This document shows, piece by piece, positions 14,400 through 22,049 of a DNA stretch of 22,841 nucleotides (within the stretch, counting starts at the first letter, position 1; each line of letters starts with the position of its first letter). The translations under genes and the position numbers were made by a program. The notes below the pieces were generated by a model. That model did not search any database. It saw only the letters and a program-made list of their open reading frames with translations, and was not told the DNA's origin. Location of the stretch: contig CAMPGP010000007.1 in the NCBI GenBank assembly GCA_946885545.1, positions 1 through 22,841 on the forward strand. Direction: 5' to 3'. Source of the stretch: an uncultured Altererythrobacter sp. (lineage in GTDB: Bacteria > Pseudomonadota > Alphaproteobacteria > Sphingomonadales > Sphingomonadaceae).

Positions 14400-15230
14400 C
14401 TAGTTCGCGAGCAGGATCGAGATGCGGCGGTTGCGTGGATCCTGCGGGTTTTTCGGGTTCAAGGGTTCGCGATCGGCTACGCCCTCGATCCGGCGGAAGC
14501 GGATTTCACCGATTCCGTTGCGCATGAGTGCCTGGCGGGTCGCTTCCGCGCGGCCGGCCGAGAGCGACCAGTTGTTGGCCTGCGCGCCGCTCTTCCACGG
14601 CAGGGCATCGGTGTGCCCGCGAATGTTGAGCTCGCCCGGTTCCGGACGCAGCGAGTCGGCCAGCGCGCCGACGAGCCGCATCGCGTCGGGCGTGAGCACC
14701 GTGGTGCCGAGCACGAACATCGAGAAATCCGCGTCGTCGACGAGGTCGATCCGCACCCCTTCTACCGTGTCGACCATCCGCACCTGGCGCATGAGGCGGC
14801 GCAGCCGGGCGCTGTCCTTCAGTTCTTCGGCCACGCGCGCGCGCATCCGCGTGGCGGCGCTGATGCTTTCCTTCGGGCCGCCCTGCGCGGCGCGCGGAAC
14901 GGTGATCGAACGACTGCCGGTCTGCGATGCGCGATGCGGATAGGAATCGGGATCGGTCAGCGAAGCGCCGCCGAGCAGCCCGTCGGACCCGGCGCTCTGT
15001 TCCTTGGTCTTGACCAGGGTCGGCGTGAAGTAGTCCGCCAGCCCCTGCCGCTGGTCCTCGGTCGTCGAACCGAGCAGCCAGAGGAGGAGGAAGAACGCCA
15101 TCATCGCGGTCACGAAGTCGGCGTAGGCGACTTTCCACGCGCCGCCGTGGTGCCCGCCATCGGCCACCACGGTCACCTTCTTGACGATGATCGGCGCTAC
15201 CGGATCGTTGCGCCCTGCCCGGCTCGCCAC
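14400..15230 (-). CDS. motB: Flagellar motor stator protein MotB
   Basis: MotB (276 aa) is the peptidoglycan-anchored stator subunit. The N-terminal block 'GGHHGGAWKVAYADFVTAMM' leads into a single transmembrane helix (about residues 36-54) bearing the ion-binding Asp38. The periplasmic C-terminal OmpA-like domain has LNIRGHTDALPW (about 201-212), NWSLSAGRAEATRQ and 'NPKNPQDPRNRRISILL' at the end. I chose GTG at 15228-15230 (MASRAGRNDPVAPIIVKKVT), one base after the motA stop; the longer frame to 15284 overlaps motA. A second in-frame GTG at 15207-15209 is possible. An ATG overlapping the motA stop is out of frame. Confidence 0.95.
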   Translation of the reverse strand: MASRAGRNDPVAPIIVKKVTVVADGGHHGGAWKVAYADFVTAMMAFFLLLWLLGSTTEDQRQGLADYFTPTLVKTKEQSAGSDGLLGGASLTDPDSYPHRASQTGSRSITVPRAAQGGPKESISAATRMRARVAEELKDSARLRRLMRQVRMVDTVEGVRIDLVDDADFSMFVLGTTVLTPDAMRLVGALADSLRPEPGELNIRGHTDALPWKSGAQANNWSLSAGRAEATRQALMRNGIGEIRFRRIEGVADREPLNPKNPQDPRNRRISILLAN

Positions 15231-15231
15231 G

Positions 15232-16095
15232 TCATCGACCCCGCAGGCTGTCGAGCAGTTCCGAAAGGCCGGGGCGGAAGGCATGGCCGAGGCCCGAGCG
15301 CGCGCTTTCGACCACCAGCGGCTGCGGATATCCGTTGAGCGAGGCGATGATCACCTGCTTCACCGCATGGAAGATCTGTTCGTCCTGTTCGATGATCTGC
15401 TTGAGCCGCGAGGCGAGCGGACCGACCACGCCGTAGGCGAGCAGCACGCCGAGGAAGGTCCCGACGAGCGCCGATCCGATCATCCCGCCCAGGATCGAGG
15501 GCGGCTGGTCGATCGAACCCATCGTCTTCACCACGCCGAGAACGGCCGCGACGATGCCGAGAGCAGGCAGCGCGTCGGCGAGCGACTGGAGCGCATGCTG
15601 CGGTTCGCGCATGTCGTGGAAATGCGTCTTCATCGCATTGTCCATCACGTCTTCGACCGCATGCGTTTCCAGCGTGCCCGAGGAAACGACGAGCAAGGTT
15701 AGCGTGTCCGCGATCAGCGCGATCAGCGGCTTGTTGGAGAGGAGGTTCGGATATTCGGCGAATATTTCGGAATCCTGCGGGTTCTCGACATGGCTTTCCA
15801 GCGCGACGGGGCCTTCGGTCCGCATCAGCTTCATCAGCTTCGTCGTCAGCGCGATCGCGTCGATGTGATCCTGCCGCGTGTGCCGCGGCCCCTTGAAGAT
15901 CTTCTTGAACGATCCGCCGATCGCCTTGAGCTCGTGGAGCGAATTTCCCGCGATCATCGCGCCCACCGCGGCACCGCCGATGATCATCATCTCGTGCGGA
16001 ACGGCCGCCATGACCGGGCCGAGCGCGCCCCCGGTAAGAGCGAATCCGCCGAACACCATGACAAGCAGGACAACAATACCGACTACAGCGTACAT
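15232..16095 (-). CDS. motA: Flagellar motor stator protein MotA
   Basis: MotA (287 aa) forms the proton channel with MotB and pushes on FliG. Four transmembrane helices are visible: about residues 3-25, 33-52, 172-192 and 205-225 (LVGTFLGVLLAYGVVGPLAS). The large cytoplasmic loop carries the conserved 'LMKLMRTEGPVALESHVENP' block, where Arg and Glu contact FliG. The length is typical. Translation starts at ATG 16093-16095, 28 bp after flgL, with AAGGG at about 9 nt. The leader and first codons are more AT-rich than the surroundings, which suggests efficient initiation. Confidence 0.96.
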   Translation of the reverse strand: MYAVVGIVVLLVMVFGGFALTGGALGPVMAAVPHEMMIIGGAAVGAMIAGNSLHELKAIGGSFKKIFKGPRHTRQDHIDAIALTTKLMKLMRTEGPVALESHVENPQDSEIFAEYPNLLSNKPLIALIADTLTLLVVSSGTLETHAVEDVMDNAMKTHFHDMREPQHALQSLADALPALGIVAAVLGVVKTMGSIDQPPSILGGMIGSALVGTFLGVLLAYGVVGPLASRLKQIIEQDEQIFHAVKQVIIASLNGYPQPLVVESARSGLGHAFRPGLSELLDSLRGR

Positions 16096-16123
16096 TTCTT
16101 TGAAACCCTTATCTTTTTTAACT

Positions 16124-17032
16124 TCAACGCATCATGTCGAACAAGGTGAGGTTGGCGAGGCGCACGAAGCTCGCCTGGCTCGCTTCGAGCACGGTCATCG
16201 TCTCCTGCAGCCGCGTCATCGTCGTGGCGAGATCGGCGCCGCCGATCGCTGCCTGTTCGTCGGCGACCAGTTCGCCGTTGGCGATGCGGCGCTCGTTCAT
16301 CGTCTCGACCCAGCCCATCCGCGCGCCGACGACGGTTTGCCCCGTAGTGACCTTCTCCAGCCCTGCGGCGAGCCCGTCGAGCGCCGAGCGACTGGCATCA
16401 CCGTGATTGCCCGTGCCCTGAAGCGCGGTGGCGAAGTTGCCGAGCACCGCGAACAGATCGGTCGATGCGCCGCCGACTTCGAAGTCGAACACTTCGGGCC
16501 CGGTCAGCGACGGGACGACCGACTGGCCGTCGCCGAGATCGACCGGATCCTTGCCCGCCGTCCCGACGTAGGTGTAGGTCCCGCCGGTCACCTCGTAGGC
16601 CGGGCCGCCCGCCTGACCGCCGAACAATGCGTGCCCCGCGCTGTCGCGGCCGTTGGCGACCATCAGCAGGCTCTGCTGCAGATTGCCGAGCTCGGTGCTG
16701 ATCGAGGCGCGCTGCTCCGCGCTAAGCGTGTCGTTTGCAGCCAGCGTGGCCAGTTCCTGCGCGCGAATGATCACGTTCGCGACCGAATCGAGGGCATCGT
16801 CCGCCAGGCGCAGATCGTTGGTTGCGATGTCCGAATTGCGCTGGTCGATCTCGGCCAGCCGATCGCCGCGCATCAGCGTGCGCAGTCGCGCCGCCGCGAC
16901 TGGATCGTCGGACGACCGCGAAAGGCGCTGGCCGGTACCGATCTGCTGCTGCAGCTTCTCTGATTCCGCCCGCAAAGTGCCCACCTGGCGGGTCGCGCGC
17001 TCGTAGAAGGCGCTCGTGCTAAGATTGATCAT
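16124..17032 (-). CDS. flgL: Flagellar hook-filament junction protein FlgL (HAP3)
   Basis: FlgL (302 aa) is the second junction protein between hook and filament. The flagellin-like N-terminal part begins MINLSTSAFYERATRQVGTL, with 'KLQQQIGTGQRLSRSSDDPV', and the C-terminal coiled-coil part contains 'GADLATTMTRLQETMTVLEA' and ends LTLFDMMR. The middle has FGGQAGGPAYEVTGG, typical of the FlgL central domain. It follows flgK by 7 bp, the standard order. Length is in the normal range. Confidence 0.94.
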   Translation of the reverse strand: MINLSTSAFYERATRQVGTLRAESEKLQQQIGTGQRLSRSSDDPVAAARLRTLMRGDRLAEIDQRNSDIATNDLRLADDALDSVANVIIRAQELATLAANDTLSAEQRASISTELGNLQQSLLMVANGRDSAGHALFGGQAGGPAYEVTGGTYTYVGTAGKDPVDLGDGQSVVPSLTGPEVFDFEVGGASTDLFAVLGNFATALQGTGNHGDASRSALDGLAAGLEKVTTGQTVVGARMGWVETMNERRIANGELVADEQAAIGGADLATTMTRLQETMTVLEASQASFVRLANLTLFDMMR

Positions 17033-17039
17033 CGCGCAC

Positions 17040-18368
17040 CTACCTCAGTTGCATCAGGGTATCGAAGATGTCGCTGGCGACCTGCATCGCGCGGCCCGAC
17101 GCCTGGAACGCCTGCTGGAAGCGCATCAGGTTGGCAGCTTCGGTATCGAGGTCGACGCCTGCCTGCTGCTCGAGCGAGATGCGCGCCGATGACGCGATCG
17201 CATCGAGCGCGTCGCGTGTCACGGTCCGGCCCGATACCGCGCTGGAGACGTCGAACAGGAGCGAGTTCATCGACTTGGCCGCGCCGCCGTCGTTCAGCGA
17301 CTGGCGGAGCGCCGCGAGATTGGAGCCGTCGAGGCTGCCCGCGGGCGAGCCGGCGGGTGCGGTGGCGATCGCCGAGCTGTCGGAAACGACGACCGCGATA
17401 CCCGCGGCGCCCGAGCCGGCGAAGATCGGCTGTCCCTGCGAACCGTCGAGCGCAACGCCATTGGCTTGCGCGCCGTTGACCGCGCTCGCGATGTTATCCG
17501 CCATCGTGTCGAGCCGGGCGCGCACGTCCGCGCCCGCGGCGAGGGCGAGCGAGGCACCGGCAAGCGCCCCGCCGGTTGGCTGGATCGCCGCGCCGCCCAG
17601 TTCGAAGCCGATCGTACCATCCGCGGCGGTCGTCATCGAAAGGGCGGCCGCATTGCCGCCGCTGACCATGGTCGCACCGCCGGTGGTGACCGTGACAGCA
17701 CCGTCGGGGGCGAAGCTGGTCGAGATGGCAACCACGCCGCTCAACCGTTCGAGCAGCGCGTCGCGCTGGTCGAGCAGTGAAGCACGGTCGCTGCTGCCCT
17801 CGCCTGCGCGCGAGAGGCGCAGGTTCACCCGTGACAGTTCGCCGCCGATGATGTTGGCCTCGTCGACCGCCGCGGCGGCATCGAAGCGCACGCCCTCGCC
17901 CGCAGCGTCGAGCGTTTCGACAGCGATGTTGAACTTGCGCGCAAGCGTATCGGCATCGGCCAGCACCGCGGCGCGGAGCGAAGGATCGGTCGGGTCGGTC
18001 GAAAGCTGCTGCAGCGAGGCCTCGAACTCGACGATCGAACCGTAGACCCCGGACTGCTCGACCGAGGCCTCGATGTTCTCCAGCCCGCGTAGCTCGGTGT
18101 CCGCGCGCGCAAGGTCGCTACCGGTGCGGCGGACTTCCGCCTGTCGAAACAGATCGGCGTTGCGGTGGATGCCCGCAATGCGCGCGCCCGAGAGTGAGAG
18201 GTCGCCGACGCGGTTCTGCCCGCCCGCAGCAGAGACCTCCTCCATGCGCACGCTGCGCCTGACATAGCCCTCGCTCGAGGCGTTGGCGATGTTCTGGGCG
18301 GTGACGTCGAGCGCGCTGCGCGCGGCGCGCGCGCCGCTGGCGGCGATCGAAAGGAGATCGGAGGCCAT
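17040..18368 (-). CDS. flgK: Flagellar hook-associated protein FlgK (HAP1)
   Basis: FlgK (442 aa) is the first hook-filament junction protein. The N-terminal rod/hook signature is clear: 'IAASGARAARSALDVTAQNI' followed by ANASSEGYVRRSV. The C-terminal region has 'GVDLDTEAANLMRFQQAFQA' and ends ASDIFDTLMQLR, both standard for FlgK. The length is shorter than the ~547 aa enteric form, mainly in the middle (about residues 200-330, Gly/Ala/Ser-rich), consistent with small outer domains. ATG 18366-18368 is 3 bp after the flgJ stop. Confidence 0.95.
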   Translation of the reverse strand: MASDLLSIAASGARAARSALDVTAQNIANASSEGYVRRSVRMEEVSAAGGQNRVGDLSLSGARIAGIHRNADLFRQAEVRRTGSDLARADTELRGLENIEASVEQSGVYGSIVEFEASLQQLSTDPTDPSLRAAVLADADTLARKFNIAVETLDAAGEGVRFDAAAAVDEANIIGGELSRVNLRLSRAGEGSSDRASLLDQRDALLERLSGVVAISTSFAPDGAVTVTTGGATMVSGGNAAALSMTTAADGTIGFELGGAAIQPTGGALAGASLALAAGADVRARLDTMADNIASAVNGAQANGVALDGSQGQPIFAGSGAAGIAVVVSDSSAIATAPAGSPAGSLDGSNLAALRQSLNDGGAAKSMNSLLFDVSSAVSGRTVTRDALDAIASSARISLEQQAGVDLDTEAANLMRFQQAFQASGRAMQVASDIFDTLMQLR

Positions 18369-18371
18369 GCG

Positions 18372-18704
18372 TCAGCGCTCCGCGGTTTCGCGCGCGGCCG
18401 GCTCGACGAAGCGCGCGAGTTGCGCCTCGATCTTCGCGGCAAGGCCCAGCGAACCGGTGGTCGAGGCAAGTTCGGCGAAGCGCGCGTCGCGCATCTCGCG
18501 GAAGGTCTCCTCGCCGCTGCCGCCGAACACTTCGCTGCCACCGAAATCCGTATTGCGCGCGGCCGACAGGACCTGGCGCAGGAAGATCGCCTCGAACTGC
18601 TTGGCTGCCTCGGCCAGCCGCTCGCGTTCGCTCCCGCCCGGGGCGGTGGCCGATACGATCGCGGTCCCGGCCTTGGCGCCGGCGAGGGAGATCGGGTCCG
18701 TCAT
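18372..18704 (-). CDS. flgJ: Rod-binding protein FlgJ (N-terminal domain only)
   Basis: This 110-aa protein corresponds to the rod-binding domain of FlgJ, a cap or scaffold for rod assembly. The signature is 'RLAEAAKQFEAIFLRQVLSA', followed by FGGSGEETFREMRDARFAEL and a helix 'GSLGLAAKIEAQLARFVEP'. The C-terminal muramidase domain of enteric FlgJ is absent, as is usual in alphaproteobacteria, where a separate lytic enzyme does that job. The ATG overlaps the flgI stop as ATGA. Confidence 0.9.
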   Translation of the reverse strand: MTDPISLAGAKAGTAIVSATAPGGSERERLAEAAKQFEAIFLRQVLSAARNTDFGGSEVFGGSGEETFREMRDARFAELASTTGSLGLAAKIEAQLARFVEPAARETAER

Positions 18705-19798
18705 ATGACCACCATCTCGGCCTTGAGCGATCCGGCCTGCTTGAGCGCCTCGAGGATCGCCACCAGATCGGAGGGCGAAAGCCCGAGCATGTTGAGTCCG
18801 TCGACCAGTTCCGCGAGCGAGGCGCCCGGTTCGAACAAGGAGACGCGATTGCCTTCTTCGTAGGCGTCGATCGTGGTGTCCTGCTCGACCGCGGTCTCGC
18901 CTTCGCTGAACGGCGCGGGCTGGACCACGGTGGGATTCTCGTCGATCCGAACCACCAGGCTGCCGTGGCTGATCGCGGCGGGCGACAGGCGCACCGCGCT
19001 GGAGATCACGACGGTGCCGGTACGGCTGTTGACGATCACCCGCGCGGCCGCTTCGGCCGGATCGATGTCGAGCATTTCGATGGAAGCCATGATGCCCGCG
19101 CGCTCGTTGGCTCCGAAGGGCAACCGCAGGGCGAGCGTCACGCCGTCTTCCACGCTCGCCATCCCCGGGTAGCGCCCGTTAATCGCGTCGCGCACGCGCG
19201 TGGCGGTCAGGAAGTCGGCCTGGTACAGGTTCCAGCGCAGCACGTCCGAGCTTTCGAAGCCGGTCGCCACCGCGCGTTCGACGCTCGCGCCGTCGGGCAC
19301 GCGGCCCACGGTGGGCACGTTTACCGTCAGCTTGGAACCGTCGGCCCCAGAAACGCCCAGTCCGCCGACCGCGAGATTGCCCTGCGCCATCGCATAGACC
19401 TGACCGTCGGCACCGTAGAGCGCGGTCAGGATCAGCGCGCCGCCACGCAGGGACTTGGCCTTGCCGATGGTCGAAACGGTGATGTCGATCCGCTGGCCGG
19501 GCTTGGCGAAGGCCGGGAGATCGGCGGTGACGATCACCGCCGCGGCATTCTTGAGCGCCGGATTGACCCCCGGCGGCAACTGCAGACCGAAACGGTCCGA
19601 AACGCCGCGCATCGCCTGGGTCACGTAGGCGAAGTTGTCGTCGCCGGTGCCGTCGAGGCCGACCACGATGCCGTAGCCGGTGAGCTGGTTCGAACGCACC
19701 GACTGGAAGGTGCCGATGTCGCGCACGCGCTCGGCCGAGGCCGGAGCCGCGAGGCAGGTGAGAAAGGCCGCGAGGGCGAGGATGATGGTCCTGGTCAT
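18701..19798 (-). CDS. flgI: Flagellar P-ring protein FlgI
   Basis: FlgI (365 aa) makes the periplasmic P ring around the rod. It has a Sec signal peptide (about residues 1-22, cleavage after APASA) followed by 'ERVRDIGTFQSVRSNQLTGY' and GIVVGLDGTGDD, which is the FlgI hallmark. Other family blocks include 'LPPGVNPALKNAAAVIVTAD' and the C-terminal 'LVDGLNMLGLSPSDLVAILE' followed by ALKQAGSLKAEMVVI. The length is normal. It starts 10 bp after flgH and overlaps flgJ. Confidence 0.97.
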   Translation of the reverse strand: MTRTIILALAAFLTCLAAPASAERVRDIGTFQSVRSNQLTGYGIVVGLDGTGDDNFAYVTQAMRGVSDRFGLQLPPGVNPALKNAAAVIVTADLPAFAKPGQRIDITVSTIGKAKSLRGGALILTALYGADGQVYAMAQGNLAVGGLGVSGADGSKLTVNVPTVGRVPDGASVERAVATGFESSDVLRWNLYQADFLTATRVRDAINGRYPGMASVEDGVTLALRLPFGANERAGIMASIEMLDIDPAEAAARVIVNSRTGTVVISSAVRLSPAAISHGSLVVRIDENPTVVQPAPFSEGETAVEQDTTIDAYEEGNRVSLFEPGASLAELVDGLNMLGLSPSDLVAILEALKQAGSLKAEMVVI

Positions 19799-19808
19799 GG
19801 CAAGGCCC

Positions 19809-20477
19809 TCAGAACGGGGTCACGAAATTGAAGAACTTCGACAGCCAGCCTTCGCGGCTCGCGCGCTGGACGGCGCCCTTGCCCGCGTAGGTGATCCGCG
19901 CGTCCGCAATGCGGGGCGAGGCGATCGCGTTGTTCTGGTCGATGTCCGCGAGGCGGATGATGCCAGAGAGCTGGATCCACTCCTCGCCCTGGCTCAGTTC
20001 CATGATCTTTTCGCCTCGTACGAAGGCGGTACCGTTGGGGCGGACTTCGGCGATCGTCACGGTGATGTCCCCCCTGAAAGTGTTGGTCTGGGACGCATCC
20101 CCCTGCCCTTTGAACGACGAATTGCCGGAAGAGTTAAGGACATTGGGGTTGAACGAGAACGGCCCGGTGCTCGGCGGCGTCAGCGAGAAGCCGCCGTCGC
20201 GCTTGGTATTCGAGCTCGCCGACTTCGAGGTCTGCGTGCGCTCCATCAGCACTACGGTGACGAGATCGCCGACGCGGCTGGCGCGGTTGCCGTTGTAGAG
20301 CGCGGTAAAGCCGCCGGTCGGCTGGAAGATCGCGCCGTTGGCCGGAGCCTGCGCCACGGCGGGCGCGGGCGGAGGCGGAAGCGCCGCCTGGAAGCCGACG
20401 GCCCGCTCGCCGCCGCAGGCTGCGAGCGCGAGCGCGGAACCGGCGACCGTCGCCGTGCGGAAGAGTGTGCGGTTCAT
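19809..20477 (-). CDS. flgH: Flagellar L-ring lipoprotein FlgH
   Basis: FlgH (222 aa) makes the outer-membrane L ring. A lipoprotein signal (MNRTLFRTATVAGSALALAA) leads to the lipobox cysteine at residue 21 (LAAC). The FlgH domain shows 'RASRVGDLVTVVLMERTQTS', the 'FRGDITVTIAEVRPNGTAFV' block and 'GEEWIQLSGIIRLADIDQNN', ending NFVTPF. I chose ATG at 20475-20477 because it gives a proper signal peptide; a GTG at 20487-20489 is in frame but would overlap flgG and add MSPI before it. The Shine-Dalgarno is weak. Confidence 0.95.
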   Translation of the reverse strand: MNRTLFRTATVAGSALALAACGGERAVGFQAALPPPPAPAVAQAPANGAIFQPTGGFTALYNGNRASRVGDLVTVVLMERTQTSKSASSNTKRDGGFSLTPPSTGPFSFNPNVLNSSGNSSFKGQGDASQTNTFRGDITVTIAEVRPNGTAFVRGEKIMELSQGEEWIQLSGIIRLADIDQNNAIASPRIADARITYAGKGAVQRASREGWLSKFFNFVTPF

Positions 20478-20485
20478 GATTGGGC

Positions 20486-21274
20486 TCACAGTGTCTGGTT
20501 GGCGTTGCGGAGCATCTCGTCGACCGACGAAACCATCTTCGAATTAATCTCGTAGGCGCGCTGGCATTCGATCATGTCGACCAGCTCCTCGACGATGTTG
20601 ACGTTCGACGCTTCGAGCATGCCCTGGCGGATATTGCCGCGGCCGAGCTCTCCGCCTGGCCCGAGCTGGACGGCACCACTGGCTGCGGTCTCGACCAGGA
20701 AGTTGTCGCCGATCGCCTGCAGGCCCGCCGGGTTGGCGAAGCTCGCGACCTGGATCTGGCCGAGTTCGGCCGGTTCCGCGTCGCCCGCGACTTGCGCGGT
20801 GACGATGCCGTCCGGCGATACCGCGATCGCCGAAGCGCCTTCGGGAACGGTGATCGCGGGCTGCACGATGTAGCCCTGCTGCGTCACCAGCTGCCCTTCG
20901 GCGGAGCGGGTGAAGTTGCCCGCGCGGGTGTAGCCGAGCCGCCCGCCGGGCAGTTCGACCTGGAAATAGCCGTCGCCGTCGAGCGCGAGGTCGAGCGCGT
21001 TGCCCGTGGTGCTGAGCGCACCCTGGGTCACGATCTGGCTGGTAGACTGGATCGCCACGCCGGTGCCGAGATTGAGCCCGGTGGCATAGGCGGTCTCACC
21101 CGAGGAGCGCTGACCGGCCACGCGCGCGTCCTGATAGGCGAGCGTCGCGAAGTTGGCGCGATCCTTCTTGAAGCCGGTGGTGCCGACGTTGGCGAGGTTG
21201 TTCGCGATGACGCGCATGCGCGCGTCCTGCGCCTCAAGCCCGGTGCGGGCCACCTGGAGAGCGGAAGTGGGCAT
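20486..21274 (-). CDS. flgG: Flagellar distal rod protein FlgG
   Basis: FlgG (262 aa) forms the distal rod. The N-terminal rod signature is 'MPTSALQVARTGLEAQDARM' and VIANNLANVGTTGFKKDRAN; the middle has ALDLALDGDGYFQVELPGG and YTRAGNFTRSAEGQLVT; the C-terminal block is 'MLEASNVNIVEELVDMIECQ' then RAYEINSKMVSSVDEMLRNA. The length equals the standard 260-262 aa. An AAGGA sequence stands ahead of ATG 21272-21274, after a 28-bp gap from flgF. Confidence 0.97.
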   Translation of the reverse strand: MPTSALQVARTGLEAQDARMRVIANNLANVGTTGFKKDRANFATLAYQDARVAGQRSSGETAYATGLNLGTGVAIQSTSQIVTQGALSTTGNALDLALDGDGYFQVELPGGRLGYTRAGNFTRSAEGQLVTQQGYIVQPAITVPEGASAIAVSPDGIVTAQVAGDAEPAELGQIQVASFANPAGLQAIGDNFLVETAASGAVQLGPGGELGRGNIRQGMLEASNVNIVEELVDMIECQRAYEINSKMVSSVDEMLRNANQTL

Positions 21275-21302
21275 TGTCCTGTTCCTTTCGTCAGCTCGTC
21301 GG

Positions 21303-22043
21303 TCAGCTCATGCGCATCAATTGCGCGCCGGCCTGGTCGCAGTCGCGCGCGGTGGCGATGAGCTTGCTACGCATGTCGAAGAGGCGCTGCGCGTCGATCA
21401 TCTCGACCAGCACCTCGGTGGGCTTCACGTTCGATTGTTCGAGTGCGCCGGTGATCACCGTCGCTTCCGCGTCGGCGGGAAGCACGCCCCCGCCCTGGAC
21501 ACGGAACAGGCCGTCGAGCCCCTTGGCGATCGGGCTGCCCTGCCATCCCGCGAGCTTGATCCGCCCGACCTCGACCGCCGGCGCCTCGGGCGCGGCGGGG
21601 TTGGTCACGCTGACCACGCCATCGGGCGAGATCGTGGGATTGGCGCCGAGCGGCAAGGTGATCGGGCCGGTTTCCCCCATCACCGGAAGGCCTTCCCCGT
21701 TCACGAGCGCGCCCGTGGGCGAGATCGAGAGGTCGGCGCGCCGGGTATAGGCCTCGGTTCCGTCGGTTGCCTGGACCGCCATCAAGGCCTCGCCCTGGAT
21801 GAAGAGGTCGAGCGCATGGCCCGTCCGCGTCATCTCCCCGGCTTCCATCCTCGCCCCACGCACTTCGGCACGCTGCATCGCGCGCACGTCGAGCGTCTGG
21901 CCATCGATGGTGACCGGCCGCTGATCGAGCAGTTCCGCGCGAAAGCCTACCGTCTGCGCGTTCGCCATGTTGCTGGCGATCACGCGCTGGCGTTCCATCG
22001 ACGCGTTCATGCCCGACAGGGCGGTGTAGATCAGGCGGTCCAT
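21303..22043 (-). CDS. flgF: Flagellar proximal rod protein FlgF
   Basis: FlgF (246 aa) is a rod protein of the FlgG family. It starts MDRLIYTALSGMNASMERQR, the recognised FlgF opening, then VIASNMANAQTVGFRAELLD; the middle has ALDLFIQGEALMAVQ and YTRRADLSISPTGALV; the end has 'ALEQSNVKPTEVLVEMIDAQ' and RLFDMRSKLIATARDCDQAG. The length is normal. It lies 6 bp after flgE, before flgG, as in the usual flgBCDEFGHI order. Confidence 0.96.
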   Translation of the reverse strand: MDRLIYTALSGMNASMERQRVIASNMANAQTVGFRAELLDQRPVTIDGQTLDVRAMQRAEVRGARMEAGEMTRTGHALDLFIQGEALMAVQATDGTEAYTRRADLSISPTGALVNGEGLPVMGETGPITLPLGANPTISPDGVVSVTNPAAPEAPAVEVGRIKLAGWQGSPIAKGLDGLFRVQGGGVLPADAEATVITGALEQSNVKPTEVLVEMIDAQRLFDMRSKLIATARDCDQAGAQLMRMS

Positions 22044-22049
22044 GGCCTA

